Assembly (NCBI GenBank): GCA_937980205.1 | Contig: CALJKW010000022.1 | Span: forward strand, 310,001-374,000 | Direction: 5' to 3' | From: an uncultured Myxococcales bacterium | Lineage (GTDB): Bacteria; Myxococcota; Myxococcia; Myxococcales; Myxococcaceae | DNA: 64,000 nt | Shown here: positions 32,252-41,141 of the stretch, one piece after another | Layout of the letters: every line of letters starts with the position of its first letter | How positions within the stretch are numbered: position 1 is the first letter of the stretch | Notes under the pieces: generated by a model | What the model saw: the letters and a program-made list of their open reading frames with translations, nothing else | Told to the model about the DNA's origin: nothing | The model's database searches: none | Program-made: the position numbers and the translations under genes

Positions 32252-34069
32252 TCAGCGCCCCTTGAGCCAGGCCTCGACGGCAGCCAGCTCGGCAGACGAG
32301 AGTCGCGGGGCGCCGGGGTGGCGCAGGGCATCGCGCAGCGCGAGCGCCGAGCCGTCGTGCAGCCACGGGCCCGTCACCGCGACGCCGAGCAGCGAGGGCG
32401 TGTCGAGCCGCTCGCCCGCGACGTCGTGCCGCTGCCCGTCGGTCAGCGCCGCGCCGCCGTGGCAGCTGCCGCACTGCGCGGCGAAGAGCTGCTCGCCAGC
32501 CGCGACCTGTGGGGCTGCGGCGCGCTGCGCGACGTCGGGGGGGCTCACCGTCCGCAGGAAGGCGGACACGTCTTCGAGCTCGAGCCGCGACAGGCCGTCT
32601 CCGCCCATCTGCGCCACCATGTGCGAGGTGAACGCCGGCAGGTCGGCGAGGCTGCCCGTCCACGAGTATGGCGCCGTGCGCTCCAGGCCCCACAGCGCGG
32701 GCGTGTTGAGTGCCCTCGAAGCGACTCCCCACGTCGCGACGCCGCGGCCCATGACCCAGTTGAGCCCGTCGGTGCGGCCGTCGGGGTGGCAGCTCGAGCA
32801 CGACAGGCCGCCGAGCTCGGGCTGCGACACCCGCGGATCGACTGCCGAGTAGAAGAGCCTGCGCCCGGCTTCGACGTCGGCGGGCAGGTCGCTCTCGCCG
32901 AAGGCGACCTCGCGCGTGACGGCGAGGCCCGACGTCTTCAGCTCGACCTGGCTCACCGAGTAGTCGAGCGCGTTGTGCACCCACGCGCGGCGGTTGTCGG
33001 CCGAGATGGCGATGCCCGTCGGCCGCGCGCCGACGCGCACCACCCCGAAGATGCCGCGCTCGGGCGACACGTAGCGCTCGTCGCCGCGGCGGGTCGTGCT
33101 CACCACGGCGACCGCGTTCGAGTTGTGGTCGGCGACGAACAGCCAGTCGCCGAGGGCGTCGAGCACCAGCGACGACGGCGCGTCCATGCCGGTGCCGCGG
33201 CCGTTGAAGTTGCAGCGCTCGTCGGTCGACGTGGCGAGCACGGTCGCGGGGAAGTCGGCCGGCGGCGGGTCGCCGAAGGCCCCTTGGCGCTCGGGCTCCT
33301 GCAGCGTTTCGCCGCGCGAGAGCTCGACGGTCGACAGGGCCGGCGCGACGGCGAACGCGAGCGAGCCCGAGGTCAGCGCGGCGCGCGTCCGGCTCTGCAC
33401 GTGCGCGACGTACAGCCGCGAGCCGTCGGGCGCGACCGCGACGTCTGCCGCCTGGGCGGGCTCGCGCGCGTCGTCGGGCCCGGCCCGGCAGCCCCCGGCG
33501 CTCTGCTGCACGAGGCCGAAGGTGCGCTCGGGGTGGCGGGCGCCGCGCGGCACCTCGAGCACCTGGGCGCTCAAGAAGTCGGTCACCCACAGCTGCTCGT
33601 CCGCGCCGACCGCCACCGCCCAGGGGGCGCCACCGACCTCGAGCTCGTCGAGCGGGTCGAGCGTGCGCGCGTCGAGCACCGTCACGGTGCCGTCGCTCGA
33701 GTTCGCGACGTAGAGCCGCTCGCCCTTCGCGTCGAGGGCGAGCCCGACCGGCTCGGCGCCGACGCGCGCCTGGGCCACCGGCCAGCCGTCGCGGGTGAGC
33801 CTGGTGACCGCGCGAGCGCCCTTGCTCGTCACGTAGACCGCGCCGTCGCGAGCGACGGTGAGGCGCTCGGGGCGCGACGGCACGGGGGCGTGCAGCAGGA
33901 CGTCGAGCGTGTGCGCGTCGAGCACGGTGACGCGGTCGTGGTCCGCGTCGGCGACGTACAAGAGGGTGTCGTCGTCGCTGACCGCGATCGAGCCCGAGCT
34001 CTTGGGCGTCACGGTGCGCGGGGCACAGCCGAACGCCAACAGACAGAGGAGAGGGAAGGTGAGGCGCAT
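32252..34069 (-). CDS. Beta-propeller lipoprotein with two cytochrome c motifs
   Basis: 605 residues, lipobox FGC (Cys15). Residues 25-370 are YVTN-type beta-propeller repeats (LLYVADAD, LYVANSSDGTVTVLD, LFVADHNSNAVAVV). The C-terminal half is like the dihaem cytochrome c peroxidase/MauG type, with CSSCH near 420 and CGSCH near 535. It may oxidise or sense a substrate at the cell surface and pass electrons to the respiratory chain. The FNR-type box at 34136-34149 lies 66 bases before its start. Confidence 0.85.
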   Translation of the reverse strand: MRLTFPLLCLLAFGCAPRTVTPKSSGSIAVSDDDTLLYVADADHDRVTVLDAHTLDVLLHAPVPSRPERLTVARDGAVYVTSKGARAVTRLTRDGWPVAQARVGAEPVGLALDAKGERLYVANSSDGTVTVLDARTLDPLDELEVGGAPWAVAVGADEQLWVTDFLSAQVLEVPRGARHPERTFGLVQQSAGGCRAGPDDAREPAQAADVAVAPDGSRLYVAHVQSRTRAALTSGSLAFAVAPALSTVELSRGETLQEPERQGAFGDPPPADFPATVLATSTDERCNFNGRGTGMDAPSSLVLDALGDWLFVADHNSNAVAVVSTTRRGDERYVSPERGIFGVVRVGARPTGIAISADNRRAWVHNALDYSVSQVELKTSGLAVTREVAFGESDLPADVEAGRRLFYSAVDPRVSQPELGGLSCSSCHPDGRTDGLNWVMGRGVATWGVASRALNTPALWGLERTAPYSWTGSLADLPAFTSHMVAQMGGDGLSRLELEDVSAFLRTVSPPDVAQRAAAPQVAAGEQLFAAQCGSCHGGAALTDGQRHDVAGERLDTPSLLGVAVTGPWLHDGSALALRDALRHPGAPRLSSAELAAVEAWLKGR

Positions 34070-34135
34070 GACAGCTCCTGCAAGAGGTGAAGCCGGCCGG
34101 GGCTCTCAGTCGAGCGCAGGCGCCGGCGCTCGCCC

Positions 34136-34149
34136 TTGACCTGGATCAA
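34136..34149. promoter_or_regulatory. FNR/CRP-type box 1
   Basis: TTGACCTGGATCAA, 9 of 10 matches to TTGAT-N4-ATCAA. It lies between the end of the cytochrome b/ferredoxin gene and the start of the beta-propeller gene (66 bases upstream). Confidence 0.75.
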
Positions 34150-34154
34150 CCCCG

Positions 34155-36215
34155 TCAGGGACCTGTGTGCCAGGTGAAGCCGGTCTGGCCGTCGAACACC
34201 ACGGCGACGCGCTCGCCCTCGGTCAGGGTCACCTCTCGCGTCGAGGTGAAGGCCCACGCGGACGGGTCGGCCGAGTCGTCGAGCCGCACGGTGAGGCGGT
34301 GAGGCCCGGGAGGCACCGGCAGCTGCTCGAGGCCGATGCTGGGGCCGTCGGACCACAGCCCGGCGGCGCCGTACGTGCGCCGGTGGGCGACCTGGCCGTC
34401 GACCTCGAGCTCGACGCGCACGCCCTGGCGGCCGCGGCTGCACTCCTTGTCGCGGCGCATGTGAATGGGGCGAGACGCGTTCTCCTCTTCGGTGACGGCG
34501 CGGCAGCGCTCCTCGACGCGGCCGGCGTGGCGGAAGGAGAGCACGACGGCGGCGCCCGAAGGCCTCGGCGGCGCGTACGGCACGGCCTGGCCCGCCCACA
34601 CGACGGCGGCGCCGAGCAGCAGGCCGCAGGCGACGCCGGCGGGCCGCGGCAGGACGCGGCGGGGCGGGGGCGTCCGGCCTGCCTGGAACGCGCGCGCCTC
34701 GGCGACGAGCCTTTCGAGCTGCGAGCGGTCGGCGGTGACGAGGCGCACCCTCGAGCGGTCGGCGTGCGCGGGCAGCGCGGGCTCGCGCTTGCCGTCGAGC
34801 CGCTCGCTCGCCCAGGCGACGCCCTCGCGGTAGCGGCAGTGCGAGCAGCCGACGATGAGCACGCCTGCGGCGCCCTTGCGCAGCGCGCGGTCGAGCGTGA
34901 TGTCGTTGACCCAGCCGGCGCACGGCACGCGCGCGACGCGGTAGCCCGGCAGCGCGGCGCAGGCGCCGGTCGCGAAGTCGATCTGCAGCGCAGCGCTCAC
35001 CGCGTCGTCGCAGACCAGCGCGAGGTGAAGCGGCCGGCCCTTCGCGGCGTCCTCCTCGAGCCAGCGCTCGAAGCGCCCGCGCTGCTCGAGCATGTCGAAG
35101 TGGGGCAGGCCCGAGCCGCCGGTGGCGCAGCTGCCGGCGCAGATGCCGCAGCCGACGCACGCGGCCGGGTCGACGCGCGCCTCGGTGGCGAAGCCGCGGC
35201 CGTCGGTGCGCGGCACCAGCGAGATGGCCGCGTACGGGCAGTCGGTGACGCACGCGTTGCAGGCGTTGCAGCGCGAGACGGCCACGGTGGCGGGCCGGGG
35301 CTTCGAGCGCGCGAGCAGCCACGGCACCGCGAACGCCGCGCCACCCACGCCGGCGAGCAGCGCCCACAGCGCGCCGCCGCCCAGCCGGTCGGTGAGCCAG
35401 ACGGGCGCGAGGTACCACGCGTCGATGACGAGCGGGCCGGGCACCTGCCTCATGCGCGCGGGGCCGGCGGCGAGCGGCGGCAGCAGCGCGGCGAGCACGA
35501 GCACCGCGGCCACGAGCGCGACGGTGACCCTGCTCGAGGTGAGGAAGTCGCTGCGCTGCAGCCGGGCGATGTGCAGCCAGAGCGCGACGCCCATCGCGAG
35601 GGGGATGAGCATGTGGGCGAAGAAGACGATGAAGAACAAGAGCGAGTTGACGGTGGCGTCGGTGACGAACGCGCGCTCGAGCGGGTCGGCGAAGATGGGC
35701 AGCACGTCGAGCACGCGCGCGGTGCCCAGGGCGACCCGGCGCGCAGGCTCGTCCCAGACGAGCCAGTAGCCGAGCCAGCCCACGAGCCAGAGCAGGGCGA
35801 GCGCGGCGAGGCCGGTGACCCAGGCGAGCCAGCGGGGCCCCGAGAACCGGCGCGCGGCCAGCAGCCTCAGGCCGTGCCACGCGGCGAACGCGATGCAGCC
35901 GTCGGAGCTGTAGCGGTGGGCTCCGCGCACGAGCCGGCCGAGCAGCGAGGCCTCGAGCTCGCGCATCGACGCGTGCGCCTGGTGCGCGGACGGCGAGTAC
36001 CACACGAGCAGCGCGACGCCGGTGGCGCAGGCGACGAGCAGCAGCACGTTCGCGACGGCGCCGCTGTGCAAGAGCGGGTTCCACGCGTCGGGCAACAGCC
36101 GCCGCGAGGCGCCCTCGACCTTGAGCTGCAGCCAGTCGATCGCGCGCCAGAGCGGCTCGAGGCGCACCGGCGGCTCGGGTCGCGGATCGTCGTCGGGCTT
36201 GCGCAGCACGTCCAC
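34155..36215 (-). CDS. Cytochrome b / 2x[4Fe-4S] ferredoxin / MvhD-like fusion protein
   Basis: 686 residues in four parts. Residues 50-260: cytochrome b N-terminal-like membrane region with several His (e.g. AHRYSS, WHGLRL, FFAHML, LWLHIA). About 325-385: two ferredoxin motifs (CNACNACVTDCP and CVGCGICAGSCA). About 395-510: MvhD/FlpD-like domain with VPCAGWVNDI and GCSHCRYREG. About 535-686: a further membrane span and a periplasmic domain with two Cys. It should move electrons between the quinone pool and a cytosolic donor. It is the last gene of the NO reductase-type operon. Confidence 0.85.
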   Translation of the reverse strand: MDVLRKPDDDPRPEPPVRLEPLWRAIDWLQLKVEGASRRLLPDAWNPLLHSGAVANVLLLVACATGVALLVWYSPSAHQAHASMRELEASLLGRLVRGAHRYSSDGCIAFAAWHGLRLLAARRFSGPRWLAWVTGLAALALLWLVGWLGYWLVWDEPARRVALGTARVLDVLPIFADPLERAFVTDATVNSLLFFIVFFAHMLIPLAMGVALWLHIARLQRSDFLTSSRVTVALVAAVLVLAALLPPLAAGPARMRQVPGPLVIDAWYLAPVWLTDRLGGGALWALLAGVGGAAFAVPWLLARSKPRPATVAVSRCNACNACVTDCPYAAISLVPRTDGRGFATEARVDPAACVGCGICAGSCATGGSGLPHFDMLEQRGRFERWLEEDAAKGRPLHLALVCDDAVSAALQIDFATGACAALPGYRVARVPCAGWVNDITLDRALRKGAAGVLIVGCSHCRYREGVAWASERLDGKREPALPAHADRSRVRLVTADRSQLERLVAEARAFQAGRTPPPRRVLPRPAGVACGLLLGAAVVWAGQAVPYAPPRPSGAAVVLSFRHAGRVEERCRAVTEEENASRPIHMRRDKECSRGRQGVRVELEVDGQVAHRRTYGAAGLWSDGPSIGLEQLPVPPGPHRLTVRLDDSADPSAWAFTSTREVTLTEGERVAVVFDGQTGFTWHTGP

Positions 36216-36231
36216 GCCGGGCGCTCTTTCT

Positions 36232-37185
36232 TCAGTCGCGCGACGCGGTCTGGGGCTTCACGTGCTCGGCGAGCAGCAGCCTCAGGGCCTCGGTCATCCA
36301 CCGCTCCTGCAGGTCGTCGACGGTGAAGCGGTAGGCGAGGCGACCCTGGCGGTCGACGAGCAGGAAGAGGTTGGAGTGGTCGATGAGGCCGGTCTTCGGG
36401 TCGCGGCGGCGCTGCACCTCCATGCGGTCGAGCACGGCGTCGACCTCGGCCTCGCCGCCGGTGAGCAGCCGGTAGAGCGGCGCGCGCACGCCCTGCGCCT
36501 CGGCCATGCGGTGAAGCTGCTCGACGGTGTCGTGCGCGGGGTCGAGCGTCACGCCGAGCACGACGAGCTCCGCGCGCTCGGCGTCGGTGAGCCTGGCCAC
36601 CACGCGCTTCGCCTGGCCGAGGATGCGGGGGCAGGCGAGGCCGCAGGTGGCGTACACCGCGGTGAGGACGACGACGCGGCCCTCGAAGGCCTTCAGCTCG
36701 ACGGGCTGGCCCTCGTGGTCGACGAGCGAGAGCGCGGGCGCAGGGACGGCGATGCGCAGCGCGCGCGGCTGGAACACGGTCGGGTCGGCGGGCAGCTTCG
36801 CGGGGTCGACGAGCGCGAACAGGCCGAGCGCGCAGAGCGCGAAGACCACCGCCGCGGCGCCGGCGACCGGAACGGCGCGGCGGTCGCGGCGCCGCCAGGC
36901 CCGCTGCAGGGGTCGGCGCCACACCCACGCGATGATGAGCATGAGCCCGAAGAGCTCGACGAACACGGCGGCCACGGCCGCGCTGCGCGTCAGGCCCGGG
37001 GCGGCGGGCACGCCGAAGCACCAGACGCGGAACTGCTCGGCGAAGGCGCCGAGGCCCGAGTCCGAGGCGGGCACCAGCAACAGCGCGAGGGTGCCGAGCG
37101 CGAACGACGCGAGCACGAGCAGGCAGAGCAGCGGGAAGGCGAAGCCGGCGAAGAAGCGCTCGACGGCTCTGGAGGCGCGGTTCAC
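36232..37185 (-). CDS. SCO-domain protein with extra N-terminal membrane spans
   Basis: 317 residues from a GTG at 37185. Three hydrophobic spans (about 12-40, 68-90, 105-128) precede a complete SCO domain with YATCGLACPR (C-x3-C near 178) and the ligand His in IDHSNLF (about 265). Normal SCO proteins have a single anchor. Position behind the haem-copper subunits implies copper loading of the CuA subunit at 38989. The N-terminal part may be a membrane donor domain (inference). Confidence 0.85.
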   Translation of the reverse strand: MNRASRAVERFFAGFAFPLLCLLVLASFALGTLALLLVPASDSGLGAFAEQFRVWCFGVPAAPGLTRSAAVAAVFVELFGLMLIIAWVWRRPLQRAWRRRDRRAVPVAGAAAVVFALCALGLFALVDPAKLPADPTVFQPRALRIAVPAPALSLVDHEGQPVELKAFEGRVVVLTAVYATCGLACPRILGQAKRVVARLTDAERAELVVLGVTLDPAHDTVEQLHRMAEAQGVRAPLYRLLTGGEAEVDAVLDRMEVQRRRDPKTGLIDHSNLFLLVDRQGRLAYRFTVDDLQERWMTEALRLLLAEHVKPQTASRD

Positions 37186-37197
37186 GGTCGAAGGCCC

Positions 37198-37377
37198 TCA
37201 GCGCACGTGCCAGGTGTCGGCGAGCGCCTTCCAGTTGGCGAAGTAATAGACGGCGAACGAGAGCAGCAGGATGAGGGCGAGCACCATCGTGCCCGGCGTC
37301 TTGTGCGAGCCCTCGTCCTTCTCGTGCTCGGTGAGGATGACGTCTGCGGCCTTCTTCTCTTTCGTCGGTGCGGTCAT
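37198..37377 (-). CDS. Small oxidase subunit (COX2A-like)
   Basis: 59 residues from ATG 37377, 2 bases after subunit I. A polar N-terminus (about 28 residues) then KTPGTMVLALILLLSFAVYY, resembling the KPKGT-plus-span form of subunit IIa in ba3-type oxidases. Likely a structural subunit of the haem-copper complex. Confidence 0.65.
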   Translation of the reverse strand: MTAPTKEKKAADVILTEHEKDEGSHKTPGTMVLALILLLSFAVYYFANWKALADTWHVR

Positions 37378-37379
37378 GG

Positions 37380-38987
37380 CTACCAGGCCTCCATGGGCTT
37401 GCCTTCGTTCGAGCGGCCGAAGAACACCGCGGCCACGGTGAGGAGCAGGAAGATGAGCAGCCCGATGAACGCGATGGTGCCGCCGATGCCGACGAGGCCC
37501 ATCATCAGGTGCGCGGTCGAGTCGAAGCCGGTGGAGAACTGGGCGCCGCTGAAGTTGATGTCCCAGTGGCGGCGGGGGACTCCGGAGCTGCCGGCGAACG
37601 TCATCGCGACGGCCATCAGGGTGATGCCGCCGGCGAAGATGAACGGCTGAATGCGCAAGAGGCCCTTCCACGGGAACTCGCGGCGGAAGATGAGCGGGAC
37701 GACGTAGTAGGCGAGGCCCATGAAGGCGAGCGAGGTGCCGCCGACGACCGTGGTGTGGAAGTGGCCGGGGATGCGCAGCGTGTTGTGCGCGATGATGTTG
37801 ATCTGCTGGGTGCCGAGCGTGACGCCGGTGATGCCGCCCAGGAAGCCGAAGATGACGAGCGAGAGGAAGAAGGCCGAGAAGCCGGGGTTCTTCCACGGCG
37901 CGGCGAACAGCCAGCCGAACAGGCCCTTGTCGTGGCCCTTCTGGCGCATCGCGACCTCGACCGAGGCGGGCACGGTGAAGCCGTGGATCATCGAGGCGAG
38001 CACCGCGAGGTACATCGCGTAGCTGGTGTTCCAGATCTTCCAGCCGGCGCCGACGCCCGGGTCGACGAGCAGGTGGTGGGCCGAGGCGAGGTTGATGAAG
38101 AGGATGTAGAGGACGAAGGCGGTGCGGCAGACGGCCTGGTTGAGCGGCTTGGCGCCGGTGGTGAGGGTGCCGAGCAGGTACCAGACCGAGACCATCGCGC
38201 AGACGTTGATCTGCTGCGACTGGTGGCCGAGGCCCCACCACACCAGCCGGTACCACGCGGCGTCGGGCGCCTCGGTGAGGCCGAGCGACCAGAGGAAGGT
38301 GGGGATCATGACGACCGCGCCGTGCAGCAGCGTCACGACGGCGATGATCGCCGCGGCGGTCGCGCCGAAGACGACGAGCGGCACCGAGCCGACGTAGGTC
38401 TTGTCGCGCTTCGCGATGTAGAGCGTGCCGAAGAAGTTCAAGACGGCGACGAGCGCGCCGACCGCGAAGAGGATGATGCCGAGGTAGAACGACCAGTGCG
38501 CGCGCAGCGGCACGTAGCTGGTCATCAGCACGTCGGCCCGGCCGGACCAGACGGCCCAGTTGATGGCGAGGGCGCCGGCGAGCATCAGGCCGAAGCCGGC
38601 CCACGCCGCGCCCTTCGAGGCGAGGCGCGAGTTCAGCAGCGTCGTGCCCGCGAAGTAGAGGATCGCGATCTCCATGAAGATGATCCAGAGGATCAGCATG
38701 TTGAGACCGTGCGCGGTGAGCACGCGGTAGTACCAGTCGGTCGGCAACAGGTGCACCGAGGGCCAGCGGGTGAGCGCGAGCAGCAGCGCCGCGACTCCGC
38801 CGATGAGGAGGAAGACGACGGCGCAGACCGCGTTCAGGCGGATGAAGCGCTGCGCGGTGAGGCAGACGGGCAGCCCGGTGGTGTCGCAGGTGCGCACGGC
38901 GCCCTGGTGGTTGCCGTTCCTGAAGCCGGGCTTCTCTTCGGGGATGCGCTGTTCGAGCTCGATGAGGCCGTTCGCGGTCGTCGCCAT
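37380..38987 (-). CDS. Haem-copper subunit I, nitric oxide reductase type (eNOR/sNOR/bNOR-like)
   Basis: 535 residues, twelve or more spans. Ligands present: H93 (low-spin haem, AHGLNM), H255, H304 and H305 (catalytic metal), and H409/H411 (GHFH, haems). The helix VI motif reads HQSQQ where oxidases have H-x2-x-Tyr, so the cross-linked Tyr needed for O2 reduction is absent. That points to NO reduction rather than oxygen reduction. With a CuA subunit next door it resembles CuA-type NO reductases; the exact subfamily needs a tree. Subunit II stops 1 base before its start. Confidence 0.85.
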   Translation of the reverse strand: MATTANGLIELEQRIPEEKPGFRNGNHQGAVRTCDTTGLPVCLTAQRFIRLNAVCAVVFLLIGGVAALLLALTRWPSVHLLPTDWYYRVLTAHGLNMLILWIIFMEIAILYFAGTTLLNSRLASKGAAWAGFGLMLAGALAINWAVWSGRADVLMTSYVPLRAHWSFYLGIILFAVGALVAVLNFFGTLYIAKRDKTYVGSVPLVVFGATAAAIIAVVTLLHGAVVMIPTFLWSLGLTEAPDAAWYRLVWWGLGHQSQQINVCAMVSVWYLLGTLTTGAKPLNQAVCRTAFVLYILFINLASAHHLLVDPGVGAGWKIWNTSYAMYLAVLASMIHGFTVPASVEVAMRQKGHDKGLFGWLFAAPWKNPGFSAFFLSLVIFGFLGGITGVTLGTQQINIIAHNTLRIPGHFHTTVVGGTSLAFMGLAYYVVPLIFRREFPWKGLLRIQPFIFAGGITLMAVAMTFAGSSGVPRRHWDINFSGAQFSTGFDSTAHLMMGLVGIGGTIAFIGLLIFLLLTVAAVFFGRSNEGKPMEAW

Positions 38988-38988
38988 G

Positions 38989-39516
38989 TCATTCCTCCAC
39001 GATGATCTTGCCGGCCATGAGGTGGTGCCCCATGCCGCAGAATTCGTTGCACACCACCGAGTACTCGCCTGCCCGGGTCGGGGTGAGGGTCAGCACGTGG
39101 TCGTAGCCAGGCACGACCTGGAAGTTCATGTTGGCCGGCTGCAGCGAGAACCCGTGGTTCAGGTCCATCGAGCTCAGGTGCAGCCGGTACGTCTGGTCCT
39201 TCTTCAGCTTGAGCAGCGGGTCCCACCGCCACATGCGCGCGATCATGTAGACGTCGGCGCCCGGGGGCGGCTGCACGATGGCGGTGCCGCGCTCGTCGCC
39301 GACCTTGTACGCGGCGATGAACTTGTCGGCGCGCTGGTAGTACTCGGCCGGGGTGACGCGGTACGCCTCGCCGGTCGAGTTCTGTTTGCCCTTGAAGTGC
39401 CAGTACGGCATCGCGAGCGTGAGCACGACGCACCACGCGAGGGCGAGGCCGATCCACACCCGCTCGCCGCCGGTCGGCGCGCGGAACCACGTCTGTTCGG
39501 GGAAGGAGATGCTCAT
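38989..39516 (-). CDS. CuA-containing subunit II of haem-copper complex
   Basis: 175 residues. One membrane anchor (about 20-38) and a cupredoxin domain with full CuA ligands H121, C156, E158, C160, H164 and M167 (CNEFCGMGHHLM). No haem c motif. It takes electrons from a periplasmic donor and passes them to the subunit I encoded directly downstream. Start ATG 39516 with GGAGAT upstream (GGAAGGAGATGCTC region). Confidence 0.93.
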   Translation of the reverse strand: MSISFPEQTWFRAPTGGERVWIGLALAWCVVLTLAMPYWHFKGKQNSTGEAYRVTPAEYYQRADKFIAAYKVGDERGTAIVQPPPGADVYMIARMWRWDPLLKLKKDQTYRLHLSSMDLNHGFSLQPANMNFQVVPGYDHVLTLTPTRAGEYSVVCNEFCGMGHHLMAGKIIVEE

Positions 39517-39535
39517 GGTGTCGGGGCTCCCTTCG

Positions 39536-39685
39536 TCACGGCAGCGGCGCCTTCGGCACGTTGATGAGCTCGAGCCAGCCCCACGCGGTGTACGAGAGGC
39601 TCGCGACGACGATGCCGAGGAACAGCAACAGCCACGGGTTGTCCATCAGGGCCTGAATGGGGTGTTTTCGACCGGCTTGGGCCAC
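39536..39685 (-). CDS. Small single-span membrane protein
   Basis: 49 residues from a GTG at 39685, chosen because AAGGAGG lies 6 bases upstream. One membrane span (WLLLFLGIVVASLSYTAW) near the middle. It overlaps the preceding haem-copper-like gene by 40 bases and precedes the CuA subunit gene. Probably a small subunit or assembly helper of this complex. Confidence 0.65.
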   Translation of the reverse strand: MAQAGRKHPIQALMDNPWLLLFLGIVVASLSYTAWGWLELINVPKAPLP

Positions 39686-41097
39686 GGGCGCCTCCTTGGG
39701 GGTGCTGCGAGTTGAGCGAGCCGCCGCAGCGGCCCGAAGGCGCGCACGGCGTAGACGAGGAAGACGAGGCCGCCGGCCATCGCGACGAGGCCGCCCAGGC
39801 CCATCACGGTGAGCCCGACCCACTCGGCGGCCGTGCGGATGTGCTGCTCGGCGCCGTAGGTCTTGCGGGCCATGCCCTGCGCGCCGGCGAGCGCGAAGCC
39901 GCAGGCGAAGACGAGCTGGCCCGCGCCGAAGACGGCCGGTTGCCAGCGCATCGCGCGGGTGAGCCGCGGCGAGGGCGACGGGCAGCCCAGCTCGGCCAGC
40001 AGCGGAGCGGTGACGCCCATGAAGGCGGCGGTCACGGCGCCGATGCTCGCGTGGTAGTGCGCGGGCACCGTCGTGTTCGCGCCCGAGATGAGCGCGCCCA
40101 GCACGAAGCCCGCCACGGTGAGCGCGGCGCTCGCGAAGAAGGCGAGCCGCCGCGGCGTCAGGGGCCCCAGCCTGCCCGCTCGCCGCGCGCGCCACAGCCC
40201 GCGCGCGCACAGCGCGAGGAACGCGAGCACCGGGGGGAAGATGCACCACCGCATGCCGTGCGTGAACGCGCCGTGCACCCACCCGTGCTGCGGGCCCTGC
40301 AGCGCGAGCACCGGAGCGGCCGCAGCGGGCACGAGCAGCACCCCGAACAGCATCACCGCCTGCCCTCGCGACACCGGAGGCTCGGGCAGCTCGGGCGCGA
40401 GCAGCATGACCCAGACCGCGAGCATGGCCGCCACGCTCGCGACCTGAAGCACGTGGCCGCCGCCCCAGAACAACAGCTCGTACCGGCCCTCTGCGGGCAG
40501 CCCCTCGGGCATCGCGCTGGCCGAGGCCGCGAAGGTGAGCACCGCGAAGAGCACGGCGAGCGCGGCGGTGCGAAGACCGGGGCGCGCGGCGTCGGGCACC
40601 ATGGCCGCGGCGCCGGGGTGCTCGCGCCAGGGCATCAGCCGCGCGTCGGCGAAGGTGAGCGTGAGGCCGAAGAAGAAGAGGGCGAGGCCGGCGAGGAACA
40701 GGGGGTGGTCGAGCGCGGGCACGTAGTTCGAGAGCACCGGCTTGACGCCGGGCACGAGCAGCGCGGAGGAGAGCGCGAGCACGCCGAGCACCGCGGCGCC
40801 GAAGCCGACGGCCGCGCGCGGCCCGGGGCTCGTGCCGCGCGCCCGCAGCAGCGAGAAGAGCGCCGCGACGAAGGCGTAGAACCAGACGACGAGCGCGAGG
40901 TCGACGTGCACGACGAGGCAGCGCCTGAAGAACGCCGCGTCGGTGAACCAGAACGAGAAGGGCGGTACGCGCGCGACGACGAGCAGCAGGGCGAACGAGC
41001 CCGCGAGCAGCAGGCTGCCCACGGCGAGGGCGAGCCAGCCGGTGGCCTGTCTTCGTTCATTCGTCGTGGCGGCTGCGAGCACGTGACCTCCACTCAA
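39646..41097 (-). CDS. Second haem-copper subunit I homologue with unusual active site
   Basis: 483 residues, about twelve spans. Low-spin ligand H64 (VVHVDLALVVW) and helix X H347/H349 (PAHYHAS) are kept, so two haems are likely. Helix VI has GGGHVLQ (H215, no Tyr). At the place of the usual HH pair there is Q270-H271, with more His at 275 and 280. It is therefore not a normal oxidase; a NO reductase-like or sensing role is possible. First gene of the operon, 44 bases from the FNR-type box at 41142. Confidence 0.75.
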   Translation of the reverse strand: MSGGHVLAAATTNERRQATGWLALAVGSLLLAGSFALLLVVARVPPFSFWFTDAAFFRRCLVVHVDLALVVWFYAFVAALFSLLRARGTSPGPRAAVGFGAAVLGVLALSSALLVPGVKPVLSNYVPALDHPLFLAGLALFFFGLTLTFADARLMPWREHPGAAAMVPDAARPGLRTAALAVLFAVLTFAASASAMPEGLPAEGRYELLFWGGGHVLQVASVAAMLAVWVMLLAPELPEPPVSRGQAVMLFGVLLVPAAAAPVLALQGPQHGWVHGAFTHGMRWCIFPPVLAFLALCARGLWRARRAGRLGPLTPRRLAFFASAALTVAGFVLGALISGANTTVPAHYHASIGAVTAAFMGVTAPLLAELGCPSPSPRLTRAMRWQPAVFGAGQLVFACGFALAGAQGMARKTYGAEQHIRTAAEWVGLTVMGLGGLVAMAGGLVFLVYAVRAFGPLRRLAQLAAPPRRRPWPKPVENTPFRP

Positions 41098-41141
41098 GGG
41101 ATAGCGAGGTCCGCTGATATGACGGTGCGCGACCCGCTCCC

